A stretch of DNA of 64,000 nt from Anaerotruncus sp. (GCA_022009795.1 CP091724.1:1277501-1341500); one strand, 5' to 3'. Counted from the first letter of the stretch, positions 40,337-50,700 are shown. Notes: generated by a model not told the origin, from the sequence alone. Program-made: numbers and translations.

Positions 40337-41722
40337 TTATATTTTTAGGTGTTTGCACCGCTTGCCGAAACAAATGCAAGCTTTTTTTGAAAGCGCGGAT
40401 TTATAAATGAAAAAGGCAATAACGGCCGTGGAAATTTCCGTTATCCAAAAAGCGCTCCAAACGCCGTTTGCGCCAAAGGCTTTGCTGAGCAAAAAAATGC
40501 CGCCGGCAAAATGATAACCGCATATCTGCAAAGCGAAATCGCAAGCGAAGCCACTCCGTTTCCGAGTGCCTCAAGCGCGCCGCTTGCTGCCACGCTGACG
40601 GATGAAGCAACAAATCCGATTGCAATAATACGCAGTGCATAGGTGCCGATTTGCACAGCTTCGGCGCTGTTGCTGAACAGGCCGATAAGCTTATTCGGAA
40701 TCACAAGGCAAAGCAAGGTGCCCACCGCCATTACGCCGACGATAAGAAGCAATGAAACCTTATAAATTTCTTTAACCCTTTTCGTTTCGCCCGCGCCGAA
40801 ATTATAGCTCAGCACGGGGCGCATTCCCTGAACAATACCGTTTGCCGTTAAATAAAGAAATGTTTGCAGCTTATAATAAGCGCCGAGCACAAGCACATAC
40901 ACCTGCGAAAATGCGGCAAAAATTGAATTAAGCACCGATATCATAAGTGACGGCAAGGCAAGATTCAGGGCAGCAGGAATGCCGATTGCATACGTTTTGC
41001 GGCATATTTTGCCCACACTTTCCATGCCCTTAAATCCGATTTTAACGGCCTTTGGCTTAACGGCATAAACAATTATATATATAATCAGCGATGCGGTTTG
41101 CCCAATGCCCGTGGCAAGTGCCGCACCCTCTATGCCCATTTTCGGGAAGCCGTAGCCAAAAATCATTAAAGGATCAAGCACAATATTTATTATGCACCCC
41201 GCCGCCAGGCTTACCATGGAAACAGACATTTTGCCGGCAGCCTGAAAGATTTTTTTCAAAGCTCATAGAAGCCGCCTGCGGAATGCAGAAAAGGAAAACG
41301 ATATTAGTGTATCTAATCCCGAAAGCGATAATTTCGGCATCAGAGGTAAACATTTTTAAAAACGACGGCATAACGGCTATGCACACAATCATAAGCACAA
41401 GCCCGTGCAGCATATTCATAACAATGCCCATTGTGGCGGCTGTGTTTGCCATGCGCTGCCTGCCCGCACCGAGATAATAGGCCATAACGGCATTTATTCC
41501 AACGCCGAAGCCCACCGTGATTGCGATTATCAGATTTTGCAGTGGATACACAAGCGAAAGCGCGGTCATTGCATCTTCGCTTATTTTTGCAATAAAATAA
41601 CTGTCTACAATATTATAAAGCGAATTTATAAGCATTGAAACCGTCATAGGCAGAGCCATAGTTATAACAAGACGAGTGACGGGCCTTGTTTTCATAAAGG
41701 ATTGATCGGCTTTTTCACTCAT
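40337..41722 (-). CDS. MATE-family multidrug exporter
   Basis: 460 residues and twelve predicted spans after correcting runs near 41257 (7 A for 6) and 40488 (7 T for 5). N terminus RPVTRLVITMALPMTVSMLI and NSLYNIVDSYFIAKI are typical of the DinF/NorM-type MATE transporters; second-half repeat MRPVLSYNFGAGETKRVKE. It exports cationic compounds with Na+ or H+. Confidence 0.88.
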
Positions 41723-41758
41723 TAAAAATCACAGCCTTTCCTGTTTTAATAGAATCGC

Positions 41759-41792
41759 AAAAAAACGCCACACAGCCGAAACTGCGTGGCGA
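41759..41792 (-). terminator. pnp terminator
   Basis: GCCACGCAG, loop, CTGTGTGGC, then a T run in minus-strand reading. Confidence 0.8.
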
Positions 41793-41903
41793 AAATCAAA
41801 GCAATGCTTTGGAAAAATCCACTCCGTTTTCAAAACGGTTTTGGAACATATATCCGAGCCGCATAAAAGCAGCGGAATTTTAAATTACCAAGCTCTGAAT
41901 AAA

Positions 41904-44099
41904 TCAATCTCTGCGGGGGCGGCGATGATTACCGTCTCTGCGAGGCTTTCTCGGAGCTTCATCAATATCATTTTCGGGAGTAAGGCCGTCAAGCTCGATA
42001 AGAGCGTCTCTTCTTGAAAGATTGATTCTGCCCTGATCGTCTATCTCAATGCACTTAACGATGATTTGATCACCAATATTAACAACATCCTCAACCTTAT
42101 CAACGCGCTTAACATCAAGCCTTGAAATATGAACAAGACCTTCCTTGCCGGGAGCGATTTCAACAAATGCGCCGAAGTTCATAAGCCTTGTTACAACGCC
42201 GTTGTAGAAAGCGCCTACTTCGGGATCGGTTGCGATAAGCTTAACAACATCTCTTGCGCTGTTGCACTTTTCGATATCGATACCGCTGATGAACACACGG
42301 CCGTCCTCTTCGATATTAACCTTAACATCAAAGTCGTTTTGGATTTCCTGGATCACCTTGCCGCCCTTGCCGATTACATCGCCGATTTTATCGGGATTGA
42401 TAGCAAGAGTAACCATCTTGGGAGCATACTTTGAAAGCTCTTTACGGGGCTCGCTGATAACGGGAAGCATGATTTCGTCAAGAATATAATTTCTTGCCTT
42501 ATGAGTTTTTGCAAAAGCTTCCTTAATAATTTCGGGAGTAAGGCCGTGCACTTTAAGATCCATCTGAATGGCGGTAATGCCGTCTTTTGTGCCGGCAACT
42601 TTAAAGTCCATATCGCCGTAGAAATCTTCAAGACCCTGGATATCAACCATAGTCATGAAATCGCCGTAAACGCCATGATCGCCCGTGATAAGGCCGCAGC
42701 TGATACCTGCAACGGGAGCCTTGATCGGAACGCCCGCAGCCATAAGAGAAAGAGTTGAGCCGCAAACGGAGCCTTGAGATGTGGAGCCGTTTGAAGAGAG
42801 AACTTCGGATACAACGCGGATGCAATACGGGAATTCATCAACGCTTGGAATAACGGGAAGCAATGCCTTTTCCGCAAGAGCGCCGTGGCCGATTTCTCTT
42901 CTGCCGGGGCCTCTTGAGGGCTTGGTTTCGCCAACGCTGTAGGACGGGAAGTTATAGTGATGAATATATCTTTTTTCCTGCTGCTCATCAAGGCCGTCAA
43001 GCTGCTGGCAATCGCTCATGGGGCCAAGGGTTGTTATTGAAAGAACCTGAGTTTGACCTCTTGTGAAAAGACCTGAGCCGTGAACTCTGTCAAGCAAATC
43101 AATTTCTGCATTAAGCGGGCGGATTTCATCAATGCCTCTGCCGTCTACACGCTTATGCTCATCTTTAAGCCAAGCACGAACAACATGCTTTTGAACAAGA
43201 TACATGATCTCATCGATTTTAGCTTCGCAGCCTTCGAATTTTTCGTCAAATTTCTCATGAACTGCCGCATAAATCGGAAGCAAAGCCTCATCACGAACAA
43301 GCTTATCATCGGTATCGAGTGCTTTTTTTAACATCCTCAATGCAGAAATCTTCAATTTCTTTAAGAATTTCCGGATCGGGATCGGAGGATTCATAAGCAA
43401 ACTTCGGCTTGCCGATTTCATCAACGATGCCCTGGATGAACTTAACCATCTTTTTGTTTTCCTCATGGCCTGCCATGATGGCGTCAAACATAACATCATC
43501 CGGAATTTCGTTACCGCCGGCTTCAATCATGGCAACAAGATCTGCCGTGGAAGCAACGGTGAGAGTAAGATCGGTTTTTTTCTCTTTGCTCAAGGGTGGG
43601 GTTAAGAACTATTTCGCCGTCAACAAGGCCCACATTTACGGAAGAAATCGGGCCGTCCCACGGGATATCGGAAACTGCGATTGCAGCGGAAACACCGATT
43701 GCGGCAGTAACCTCGGGTGAGCAATCAGGATCAACAGACATAACCGTTGCAACAACAGAGCAATCATTTCTTAAATCCTTGGGGAAAAGAGGGCGAATAG
43801 GTCTGTCTATGCAGCGGCTTGTAAGAATAGCCTTTTCGCCTGCTCTGCCCTCACGGCGGAGGAATGAGCCGGGAATTTTGCCCACTGCATACATTTTTTC
43901 TTCATAATCAACGGAGAGGGGGAAGAAATCAACGCCCTCTCTGGGCTTCGCGGATGCTGTTACCGTGCAAAAGCACTTCCGTTTCGCCGTAGCGTGCAAG
44001 GAAAGCGGCATTTGCAAGGCCTGCCATTTTTCCTGTTTCAAGAGAGAATTTGCGGCCTGCAAATTCGGTTTCCCATTTTTTGAAATTCTTGAAAAACAT
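41904..44099 (-). CDS. pnp: Polyribonucleotide nucleotidyltransferase
   Basis: 730 residues after correcting three runs (43963, 43574, 43323). Phosphorolytic 3'-5' exoribonuclease. Two RNase PH domains (RCIDRPIRPLFPKDLRND in the first; RTHGSGLFTRGQTQVLS-like and VCGSTLSLMAAGVPIKAPVAG in the second), KH domain (IGDVIGKGGKVIQEI) and S1 domain (VVTRLMNFGAFVEIAPGKEG). The gene is essential for normal RNA turnover, so the frameshifts are best explained as indel errors. ATG 44099 after GTGAGG. It follows rpsO, the conserved order. Confidence 0.95.
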
Positions 44100-44143
44100 A
44101 AATTTACCTCACTTTTTAATTTTTTATATTCCAAAGGAGGTGC

Positions 44144-44196
44144 AATAGTAATAAATTCAGCCTGCAATGCGCTTGCCTGCTCAATTTACTACTATT
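44144..44196 (-). promoter_or_regulatory. rpsO-pnp intergenic hairpin
   Basis: A 14-bp stem (44144-44157 with 44183-44196, one G-T) with a 25-nt loop in the pnp leader. In E. coli an RNase III-cut hairpin here lets PNPase control its own mRNA; a similar role is inferred by position. Confidence 0.5.
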
Positions 44197-44221
44197 TATG
44201 CCCCTCCTTACGGTTTGATTA

Positions 44222-44284
44222 AAGCCCCTTTGGGGTGTTTTTAAAGATAAAAAGCAGACGGCATATTTCGCACTGCCGTCTGCA
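44222..44284 (-). terminator. rpsO terminators
   Basis: GCAGACGGCA/TGCCGTCTGC with a T tract (44250-44284), then CCCC-AAA-GGGG (44225-44240). Confidence 0.75.
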
Positions 44285-44291
44285 AAAAAGA

Positions 44292-44567
44292 TTATCTGTC
44301 CAGAGTGTCACGGATGCCGAGCTTTGCAACAAGTGCACGGTATCTTTCGATATCTGTCTTATAAAGGTAAGCAAGAAGATTTCTTCTGTGACCAACCATC
44401 TTAAGCAGACCTCTGCGGGAATGATTGTCTTTCTTATGAACCTTAAGGTGAGCTGTGAGCTCGTTGATTCTTGTGGTAAGAACGGCAATCTGAACCTCAG
44501 GAGAACCGGTATCGCCCTCGTGAGTGGCATACTCTTTCATAATAGCTTGCTTTTCAGCCTGTGTCAT
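44292..44567 (-). CDS. rpsO: 30S ribosomal protein S15
   Basis: 91 residues, about the usual length. Conserved block HEGDTGSPEVQIAVLTTRIN, HLKVHKKDNHSRRGLLKMVG, RRNLLAYLYKTDIERYRALV. Binds 16S rRNA central domain. Complete and uninterrupted; ATG preceded by GAGGTGAAATTAA. Confidence 0.97.
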   Translation of the reverse strand: MTQAEKQAIMKEYATHEGDTGSPEVQIAVLTTRINELTAHLKVHKKDNHSRRGLLKMVGHRRNLLAYLYKTDIERYRALVAKLGIRDTLDR

Positions 44568-44828
44568 TTAATTTCACCTCTTTAAAAATATTAGCCGATC
44601 GGCGAAAAACACAGAAACGGGAAGGTGAAATTGCAAATGCGCTTACACCCGAATCCGAGTAATTCGTATTCAGCGAAGAAATTATAACACAAGCAAACGA
44701 ATTTGTAAAGCATAAATTTATATAATAGTTAAGTGCAGCACAAAAAAAGCATAAGTATTCGCCTTACAAGCGTATTAAAAAAAGCTTTAAAATTTTAATA
44801 TTTTTGTCAAAAAAAGCAAATTTAGTGC

Positions 44829-44858
44829 TTGACTTTATTTTTATAATTGTTATATACT
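44829..44858 (+). promoter_or_regulatory. rplU promoter
   Basis: TTGACT, 18 bp, TATACT, ahead of the L21 leader. Confidence 0.7.
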
Positions 44859-44861
44859 TTT

Positions 44862-44945
44862 TTTACGCCGCTTATTACAGGCAGTGGCGAGCAATCGCCC
44901 TATAAGCGCGGATTTCGCCGCCCGTTGTAGCGAGTCTTAATAAAG
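44862..44945 (+). ncRNA. Ribosomal protein L21 leader
   Basis: Structured leader between promoter and rplU, with GCCGCTTATTACAGGCAGTGG and CCCGTTGTAGCGAGTC-like segments in the position of the L21 leader known from Firmicutes. Thought to mediate autoregulation by L21. Called mainly by context and fold. Confidence 0.6.
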
Positions 44946-44958
44946 GAAGGTAAATTCA

Positions 44959-45267
44959 ATGTACGCTGTTATCGTAACCGGTGGTAAGCAATACAAGGTT
45001 TCCGAAGGCGATGTGCTTTATGTTGAAAAGCTTGGCGCAGAGGCAGATGCCGAAGTAACTTTCGATAATGTTGTTGCCGTTAATGACGGAAAAGGCATTA
45101 AAGCAGGCAAGGATTGCGCAAAGGCTACCGTTAACGCAAAAGTTCTTAAGAACGGCAAAGGCAAGAAAATCACAGTATTTACTTACAAGCCCAAAAAGAA
45201 CGAAAAGCGCAAGATGGGTCATCGTCAGCCCTATACAAAGGTTGAAATCACAGCCATCAACGCTTAA
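44959..45267 (+). CDS. rplU: 50S ribosomal protein L21
   Basis: 102 residues, complete. Starts MYAVIVTGGKQYKVSEGDV, ends with GHRQPYTKVEITAINA, both L21 signatures. AAGGAAGG before ATG. First gene of rplU-prp-rpmA. Confidence 0.97.
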   Translation: MYAVIVTGGKQYKVSEGDVLYVEKLGAEADAEVTFDNVVAVNDGKGIKAGKDCAKATVNAKVLKNGKGKKITVFTYKPKKNEKRKMGHRQPYTKVEITAINA

Positions 45268-45270
45268 TTG

Positions 45271-45587
45271 ATGATTAACGCAAAATTCTTTAAATCGGGC
45301 GATTTATACACAGGCTTTTGTGTGGAAGGCCATTCCGGCAGTGCAGAATCGGGGCAAGACATTATTTGTGCCTTTGTTTCAAGCGCCTGCTATATGGCGG
45401 CAAACACAATAACCGAGGTTATAAAGCTTTCGGCAACAGCCGAGCAGAGCGACGGCTATTTAAGCCTGAGCATTAAAGAAAACCCGATTTCTGCACAGGA
45501 TATTCTTTGCGGCTTGGTGCTTCATTTAACCGAATTGGAAAAGGATTATCCGAAAAAAACATTAAAGTGATTATATCGGAGGTGTAG
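45271..45587 (+). CDS. prp: Ribosomal-processing cysteine protease Prp
   Basis: 104 residues if the 7-A run at 45552 is read as 5, which gives the C terminus VIISEV and a stop at 45587 inside the rpmA ribosome site. Catalytic His in CVEGHSGSAESGQD and Cys in IICAFVSSACYM. Prp removes the N-terminal extension of L27, which is present in the next gene. ATG 45271 is 4 bases after the rplU stop. Confidence 0.9.
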
Positions 45588-45589
45588 TA

Positions 45590-45875
45590 ATGCTTAAGTT
45601 AAATTTACAGCTTTTTGCTCATAAAAAAAGGTATGGGTTCAACTAAGAACGGCCGTGATTCCGAATCTAAGCGTCTTGGCGCTAAAAGAGCAGACGGTCA
45701 GTTCGTTCTCGCAGGCAACATCCTTTACCGCCAGAGAGGAACTCATATTCATCCCGGCAACAATGTTGGTATCGGCTCAGACGATACTCTTTATGCTCTT
45801 GTTGACGGCACCGTTAGATTTGAAAAAATGGGTAAGGACCGCAAAAAGGTTTCCGTTTATCCCGTTGAGCAGTAA
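45590..45875 (+). CDS. rpmA: 50S ribosomal protein L27 with Prp cleavage extension
   Basis: 94 residues after correcting one A run (45625, 7 for 6). The N terminus MLKLNLQLFAHKKGMGSTKN matches the extension cut by Prp (between Phe and Ala in staphylococci). GNNVGIGSDDTLYALVDG and GTHIHPG are L27 signatures. RBS GGAGGTG. Confidence 0.96.
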
Positions 45876-45900
45876 TTGAAGCCTAACCGGCATTATTAAG

Positions 45901-45930
45901 GCGCACGATTTTTTCGTGCGCTTTTATTTT
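45901..45930 (+). terminator. rplU-rpmA terminator
   Basis: GCGCACGA, T loop, TCGTGCGC, then TTTTATTTTTT. Confidence 0.85.
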
Positions 45931-46026
45931 TTGCTTTTTAGGCGGCAAATTTCTTTAAATCACAATTAAAAATATGGTATTATATTTAAAAACATATTTA
46001 TAAGACGAAAGGATTGAAAAATCATT

Positions 46027-46805
46027 ATGGTTGCCGTAATAACGGGCGCTTCAAGCGGAATAGGAAAAAGAAACGGCAAGGCTTTTTGCCGCAAAGGGCT
46101 GGCAGGTTATCTGCCTTTCGCGCACTCCGTGCGACATCAAGGGCGTTAAAAGCCTTCCCTGCGATATCACAAAGCAGGAGGATATTGACGCCGCTTTTTC
46201 GCAAATAGAAGGTGTTGATTTGCTTATAAACAATGCAGGCTTCGGCGTTTCGGGCTGCGCGGAATTTATGGAAATGAGCGAAATCCGCAGCCAATTTGAG
46301 CTGAATTTCTTTGCGCATGTTGCCGTTACCAAAGCGGCGCTTCCGATGCTGCGCAAAAGCAAGGGCAGAATCATATTCACCTCCTCCGCCGCGGCAATAT
46401 TCTCCATCCCCTTTCAATCATTTTTATTCGGCAACGAAATCGGCAATCGAATCGCTGACCTGCGCGCTCGCAAACGAATTAAAAGCCTTAGGAATAAGCG
46501 TTTGCGCGGTGCGCCTGGGCGATGTTAAAACGGGCTTTACCGCCGCAAGACAAAAGGATTTTGCCGGAGATGATATTTACGGCGGCATGATTTCAAAATC
46601 AGTTTCTGTTATGGAAAACGACGAAATTCACGGTATGAAGCCCGAAGAAATAGCCGCAGCTGTTATGAAAGTTGCACAAAAGAAGAAGCCTCCTGTGATT
46701 GTGACGGTTGGCTCAAAATATAAGCTTTTTCTGCTTTCTTGCAAAAATACTGCCGCAAAAACACCGCAAACAAAAATCGTAGGCTCCATGTATATGCCGA
46801 AATGA
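46027..46805 (+). CDS. Short-chain dehydrogenase/reductase
   Basis: 257 residues after correcting five short runs (46066, 46424 and three near the end). Classical SDR: cofactor-binding VAVITGASSGIGKET, DLLINNAGFGVSG, catalytic Ser in IIFTSSAAAIFS and SFYSATKSA (YxxxK). Rossmann-fold NAD(P)-dependent oxidoreductase; substrate unknown. The C terminus NKIVGSMYMPK resembles membrane-associated SDRs of gut Clostridia. Confidence 0.88.
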
Positions 46806-46822
46806 ACAAAAAAATAATATCT

Positions 46823-46854
46823 AAGCCCGCACGGATTTTCTGCGGGCTTTTTTT
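46823..46854 (+). terminator. SDR terminator
   Basis: AAGCCCGCA, loop, TGCGGGCTTTTTTT. Confidence 0.85.
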
Positions 46855-46914
46855 GCCGCCCGAAAAAAAATAAAAAAATTCTTAAATAGGAAATAAAAAA
46901 ATTTAAAATTTATG

Positions 46915-47003
46915 TTGACAAGTATTTTTTTATATATGTTATATTTTATTCACGGTTAGTTGGTGCTAACTTTTATTTTTGCGTTTGCGTTAGTCTTTAC
47001 TAA
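46915..47003 (+). promoter_or_regulatory. feo promoter with two metalloregulator boxes
   Basis: TTGACA at 46915 and TATATT at 46940 (spacer 19, or 17 if a T run is shortened). Two TTAG-N6-CTAA boxes follow at 46956-46969 and 46990-47003, the inverted-repeat form expected of a DtxR/IdeR/MntR-type repressor that senses Fe2+ or Mn2+. Confidence 0.7.
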
Positions 47004-47045
47004 CCGCGCAAAATCGTTTCGGTGAAAGCTGAAGGAGATGTTTAT

Positions 47046-47255
47046 ATGTTTCTCTCTATGGCAGATTACGGAGAAAAGAAAACAATTCAAAAGGTTACCG
47101 GCAGAGACGAACAACGCCACCACCTTGAAAATCTCGGCTTTGTTGAGGGTGCGGATGTGGAGGTTGTTACAAGCCTGAACGGGAATTTGATTGTTAATGT
47201 CAAAGGCACCCGCATTGCCATAAGCAAAGCAATTGCAAATAAAATAATTGTTTGA
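47046..47255 (+). CDS. feoA: FeoA-type ferrous iron transport protein
   Basis: 69 residues, SH3-like fold: MFLSMADYGEKKTIQKVTG, HHLENLGFVEGADVEVVTS, IAISKAIANKIIV. Assists FeoB. AAGGAG at 47032; an upstream in-frame GTG is less likely. Confidence 0.9.
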   Translation: MFLSMADYGEKKTIQKVTGRDEQRHHLENLGFVEGADVEVVTSLNGNLIVNVKGTRIAISKAIANKIIV

Positions 47256-47285
47256 TTATTTTTTTAATTTTTAGGAGGAGTTTCA

Positions 47286-47505
47286 ATGACTTTAAAGGAA
47301 GCTGAAAATCGGCTCAACCGTTACCGTTAAAAAAATAAACGGCACCGGCGCGCTGAAAAGAAGAATCATGGATATGGGCATCACGAGAGGCGCTCAAATC
47401 TATGTACGCAAGGTTGCCCCTCTCGGCGACCCGATCGAAGTAACCGTCAGAAACTACGAGCTTTCGCTTCGTAAGGAGGATGCCGCAAACATCGAGGTTG
47501 AATAA
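47286..47505 (+). CDS. feoA: Second FeoA-type protein
   Basis: 72 residues after correcting one run near 47305 (4 A for 3). MTLKEAEIGSTVTVKKINGT, KRRIMDMGITRGAQIYVRKV, GDPIEVTVRNYELSLRKEDA. Two FeoA genes before feoB are common in Clostridia. RBS AGGAGG. Confidence 0.88.
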
Positions 47506-47545
47506 GCCTCTGTTTGCGAAAAACCATTATTTTTTTACATAACGG

Positions 47546-47599
47546 TTAGGCAGTGCTAATAAATGTTAGGCTGAGCTAATAATTGTTAGGCCTTGCTAA
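47546..47599 (+). promoter_or_regulatory. Three metalloregulator boxes upstream of feoB
   Basis: TTAG-N6-CTAA at 47546-47559, 47566-47579 and 47586-47599, spaced exactly 20 bp. Same motif as before feoA. They imply separate metal control of feoB. Confidence 0.75.
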
Positions 47600-47636
47600 C
47601 GAAGTGTGCCGCCGATTTATGAAGGAGGAAAAATAC

Positions 47637-50131
47637 ATGTCTTTGAAAAATAGCGCTTGTAGGTAACCCAAACAGCGGCAAAACCACCCTTTTCAATGCG
47701 CTCACAGGTTCTAACCAATTCGTCGGCAACTGGCCCGGCGTTACGGTTGAGAAAAAAAGAAGGTAAATTAAAAATCGATAAATCCGTTACTCTTACGGAC
47801 TTACCCGGTATTTACAGCCTTTCGCCCTACACACTTGAAGAAGTTGTTGCAAGAAACTATGTGCTTGACGAAAAGCCGGACGCAATTCTTAACATAGTTG
47901 ACGGCACAAACCTTGAAAGAAACCTTTATCTTACAACCCAGGCTCTTGAGCTTGGCGTTCCGGTTGTTGTTGCAATCAACATGATGGATGTTGTTAAGAA
48001 AAACGGAAGCAAAATCAACATCGGCAGACTTTCCGAGGAGCTCGGCTGCAAGGTTGTTGAGATTTCCGCTCTTAAAGGCACAGGCGTTAAGGAAGCCGCA
48101 CAGGCCGTTATCGCCGCTGCGCAGGACGGCACCGGCGTTATTAAGCACAAGTTCAACGAAAAGGTTGAAGCTTATCTTAATGAAATCGAAGCAAAGCTTT
48201 CCGTTGCCGAAATCAAAAAAGATTTTACGCTATCAAGCTTTTTGAGCGCGATGATAAAATCGGCGAGATGGATTCCAACCTGCCGAATGTTGACGACATC
48301 GTGAAGAAAGCGGAAGCAGAATTTGACGACGACAGCGAAAGCATCATCACAAACGAACGCTATGAATACATTGCTTCAATCATCGATTCCTGCTATGTAA
48401 ACAACCTTAAGGGCAAGCTTTCAACATCCGATAAAATCGACAGAATCGTAACAAACAGATGGCTCGGTCTTCCGATTTTCGCCGTTATCATGTTCCTTGT
48501 TTATTACATTTCAATGGTAACAGTAGGCGCAGCTTGCACAAACTGGGTAAACGACGGCGTGTTCGGCGACGGCTGGCACCTTTTCGGCAGAGGCACGGCT
48601 CAATATGAGGAGGCCGCAAAGGATTACGGCGACACAGACCAAATTCTTGACGCTTTCATCGCAGAATACGGCACAGACGATATCGCAAATGCAATCGATA
48701 TCGAAAGCGAGGATTACAGCGACGCAACAGCACAAGCCGCTTTGGCTCAGCTTGATGCCGCAACTCCCGCAGACGCAAGTGTAACTTATGAAACGGAAGA
48801 TGAAGAAACGCTTGAAACAACAGAGCATCCCGGCGCAACCAAGGCAGATCTTGAGGACGCCATCGCTCAATATGAAAACACGGATTACAAAGAAGCATAC
48901 GGCGCTCCCGATACTTCAACATATGGCACTTGGGTGCCCGGTATTCCCGCACTCCTCGGCGATTTGCTTGATAAAGCAAACTCACCCGATTGGCTTTCCG
49001 GCCTTATTCTTGACGGTATCGTTGCCGGCGTGGGCGCGGTTCTCGGCTTCGTTCCGCAGATGCTTGTTCTGTTCCTTATGCTTGCATTCCTTGAGGCTTG
49101 CGGCTACATGTCCAGAATTGCATTCGTGCTTGACAGAATTTTCAGAAAATTCGGCCTTTCCGGCAAATCCTTCATCCCGATGCTTATCGGCACGGGCTGC
49201 GGCATCCCCGGCGTTATGGCTTCAAGAACAATTGAAAACGAGCGCGATCGCCGAATGACGATTATGACCACCACCTTTATCCCTCTGCGGCGCTAAGGTT
49301 CCCTTTATTGCAATGATCGCAGGCGCAATCTTCGGCGGCTCGGCAATCGTTTCCACATCAGCTTACTTCATCGGCATGGCCGCAATCATCGTTTCCGGTA
49401 TCATGCTCAAGAAAACAAAAAGATTCTCCGGCGACCCGGCTCCCTTCGTTATGGAGCTTCCGGCTTACCACTGGCCCACAGTCGGCACCGTTCTTCGCTC
49501 AACCTGGGAGCGTGGATGGTCCTTCATCAAGAAAGCCGGCACAATCATCACCCTTTCCACAATCTTTGTTTGGTTCACAACTTACTTCGGCGTTGTTGAC
49601 GGCCATTTCGGAATGCTCAGCGAGGATCAAATTGATTCCTCAATCCTTGCCACAATCGGCGGCGCAATCGCTTGGCTCTTTAAGCCCCTCGGCTGGGGCA
49701 ACTGGCAGGCAGTTGTTGCCTCCATCACAGGCCTTGTTGCAAAAGAAAACATTGTTGGCACAATGGGTATCCTCTACGGTGCAGGCGATGCTAATGTTTA
49801 CACAACAATCGGCAGCGTATTTAACGGCGTAACAGGCTATTCGTTCCTTATCTTCAACCTTCTTTGCGCACCATGCTTTGCAGCTATCGGCGCAATTAAG
49901 AGAGAGATGAATAACGCTAAATGGACTTGGTTCGCAATCGGTTATCAGTGCGGCTTTGCATATGTAATCGCCTTCATTGTAAACCAGATCGGCTCCATGT
50001 TCATGGGCAACGGCAATGTATTCGGCCTCATCGTTGCAATCGCAGCAATCGCCGTAATCATTTACATGCTTGTCAGAAAGAATAAGTACGACAATAACGA
50101 ACTTACCGTTAAAGCAAAGGCAACAAAATAA
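47637..50131 (+). CDS. feoB: Ferrous iron transporter B
   Basis: About 830 residues after correcting four indels (47650, 47757, 48226, 49289). N-terminal GTPase domain: ALVGNPNSGKTTLFNALTG (G1), VTLTDLPGIYSLSPYTLEE (G3), VVAINMMDVV (G4), EISALKGTG (G5). Membrane part with FIPMLIGTGCGIPGVMASRT and IVGTMGILYGAG gates. Between the first and second spans an unusual acidic ~110-residue insert (about 48600-48940: SEDYSDATAQAALAQLDAAT, DEETLETTEHPGA) faces outside. Uptake of Fe2+ with GTP control. Confidence 0.93.
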
Positions 50132-50163
50132 TTGATTGCCGCTTTTTTAAGAAGGTGAATTTT

Positions 50164-50346
50164 ATGTTAAGCTTTTTTTAAAGGCTAATTACTTAACAAT
50201 TATTATTATCGCGGTTCTTGTTTTAATCGTGGCGCTTATCATAAGAAGCCTTGTTAAAGATAAGAAATCCGGCAAAAAGCTCCTGCGGGGGCGATTGCTC
50301 CTCTTGCGGCGGCTGCAAAGTCTGCGGTGCGCCGAAGAAAAAATAA
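50164..50346 (+). CDS. FeoB-associated Cys-rich membrane protein
   Basis: 59 residues after correcting two runs (50172, 50275). One N-terminal span (TIIIIAVLVLIVALIIRSLV) then KKSGKSSCGGDCSSCGGCK with six cysteines. These proteins are co-encoded with FeoB; possible iron-sulfur or metal-binding role. RBS AAGGTG. Confidence 0.85.
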
Positions 50347-50390
50347 GTACTCTCGGCATAACGCCGATGAATAATTACTCCTTTTCAAAA

Positions 50391-50472
50391 ATGATGCCCT
50401 CGGTTTTCCGGGGGCATTGTTTTATACTGCACTATAAAAATAAGCGTGTGCACCTAACAATGCACACGCTTA
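50391..50472 (+). terminator. Two terminators after the feo operon
   Basis: ATGCCC/GGGCAT (50391-50418) and TAAGCGTGTGC/GCACACGCTTA (50441-50472). A tandem TTGGCTACAAA repeat follows near 50484. Confidence 0.75.
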
Positions 50473-50562
50473 TTATGCTATATTATTGGCTACAAATTGG
50501 CTACAAGGCAATTTTCGTAAGCTGTTCCTTTACATAAAATCTGCAAAAAAGAGCAAAAAAAG

Positions 50563-50608
50563 AAAAGCCTTAAATTCCGCATAAAGCAAAGGAATTTAAG
50601 GCTTTTTT
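50563..50608 (-). terminator. tRNA-Ser terminator
   Basis: AAAAGCCTTAAATTCC pairs with GGAATTTAAGGCTTTT; directly after the tRNA 3' end on the minus strand. Confidence 0.85.
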
Positions 50609-50700
50609 GGCGCAGATGAAGGGATTTGAACCCCTTGAAACGGTTATCGCCGTTTACACGATTTCAATCGTGCTCCTTCGGCCAGCTCGGACACATCTGC
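50608..50700 (-). tRNA. tRNA-Ser (anticodon TGA), anticodon loop one base short
   Basis: Class II tRNA with a long variable arm (AACGGCGATAACCGTT), T arm GGGG TTCAAAT CCCT, acceptor GCAGATG/CATCTGC and encoded CCA. The anticodon arm reads CACGA TTGAAA TCGTG: only 6 loop bases instead of 7, most likely a lost T. A functional gene needs the seventh base, so this supports the indel-error view. Confidence 0.88.

Noticed and set aside
48511..48870. Cys-rich antisense ORFs over feoB and other GC-rich genes
   Set aside because: Mirror readings of strongly coding strands, without ribosome sites or family similarity.
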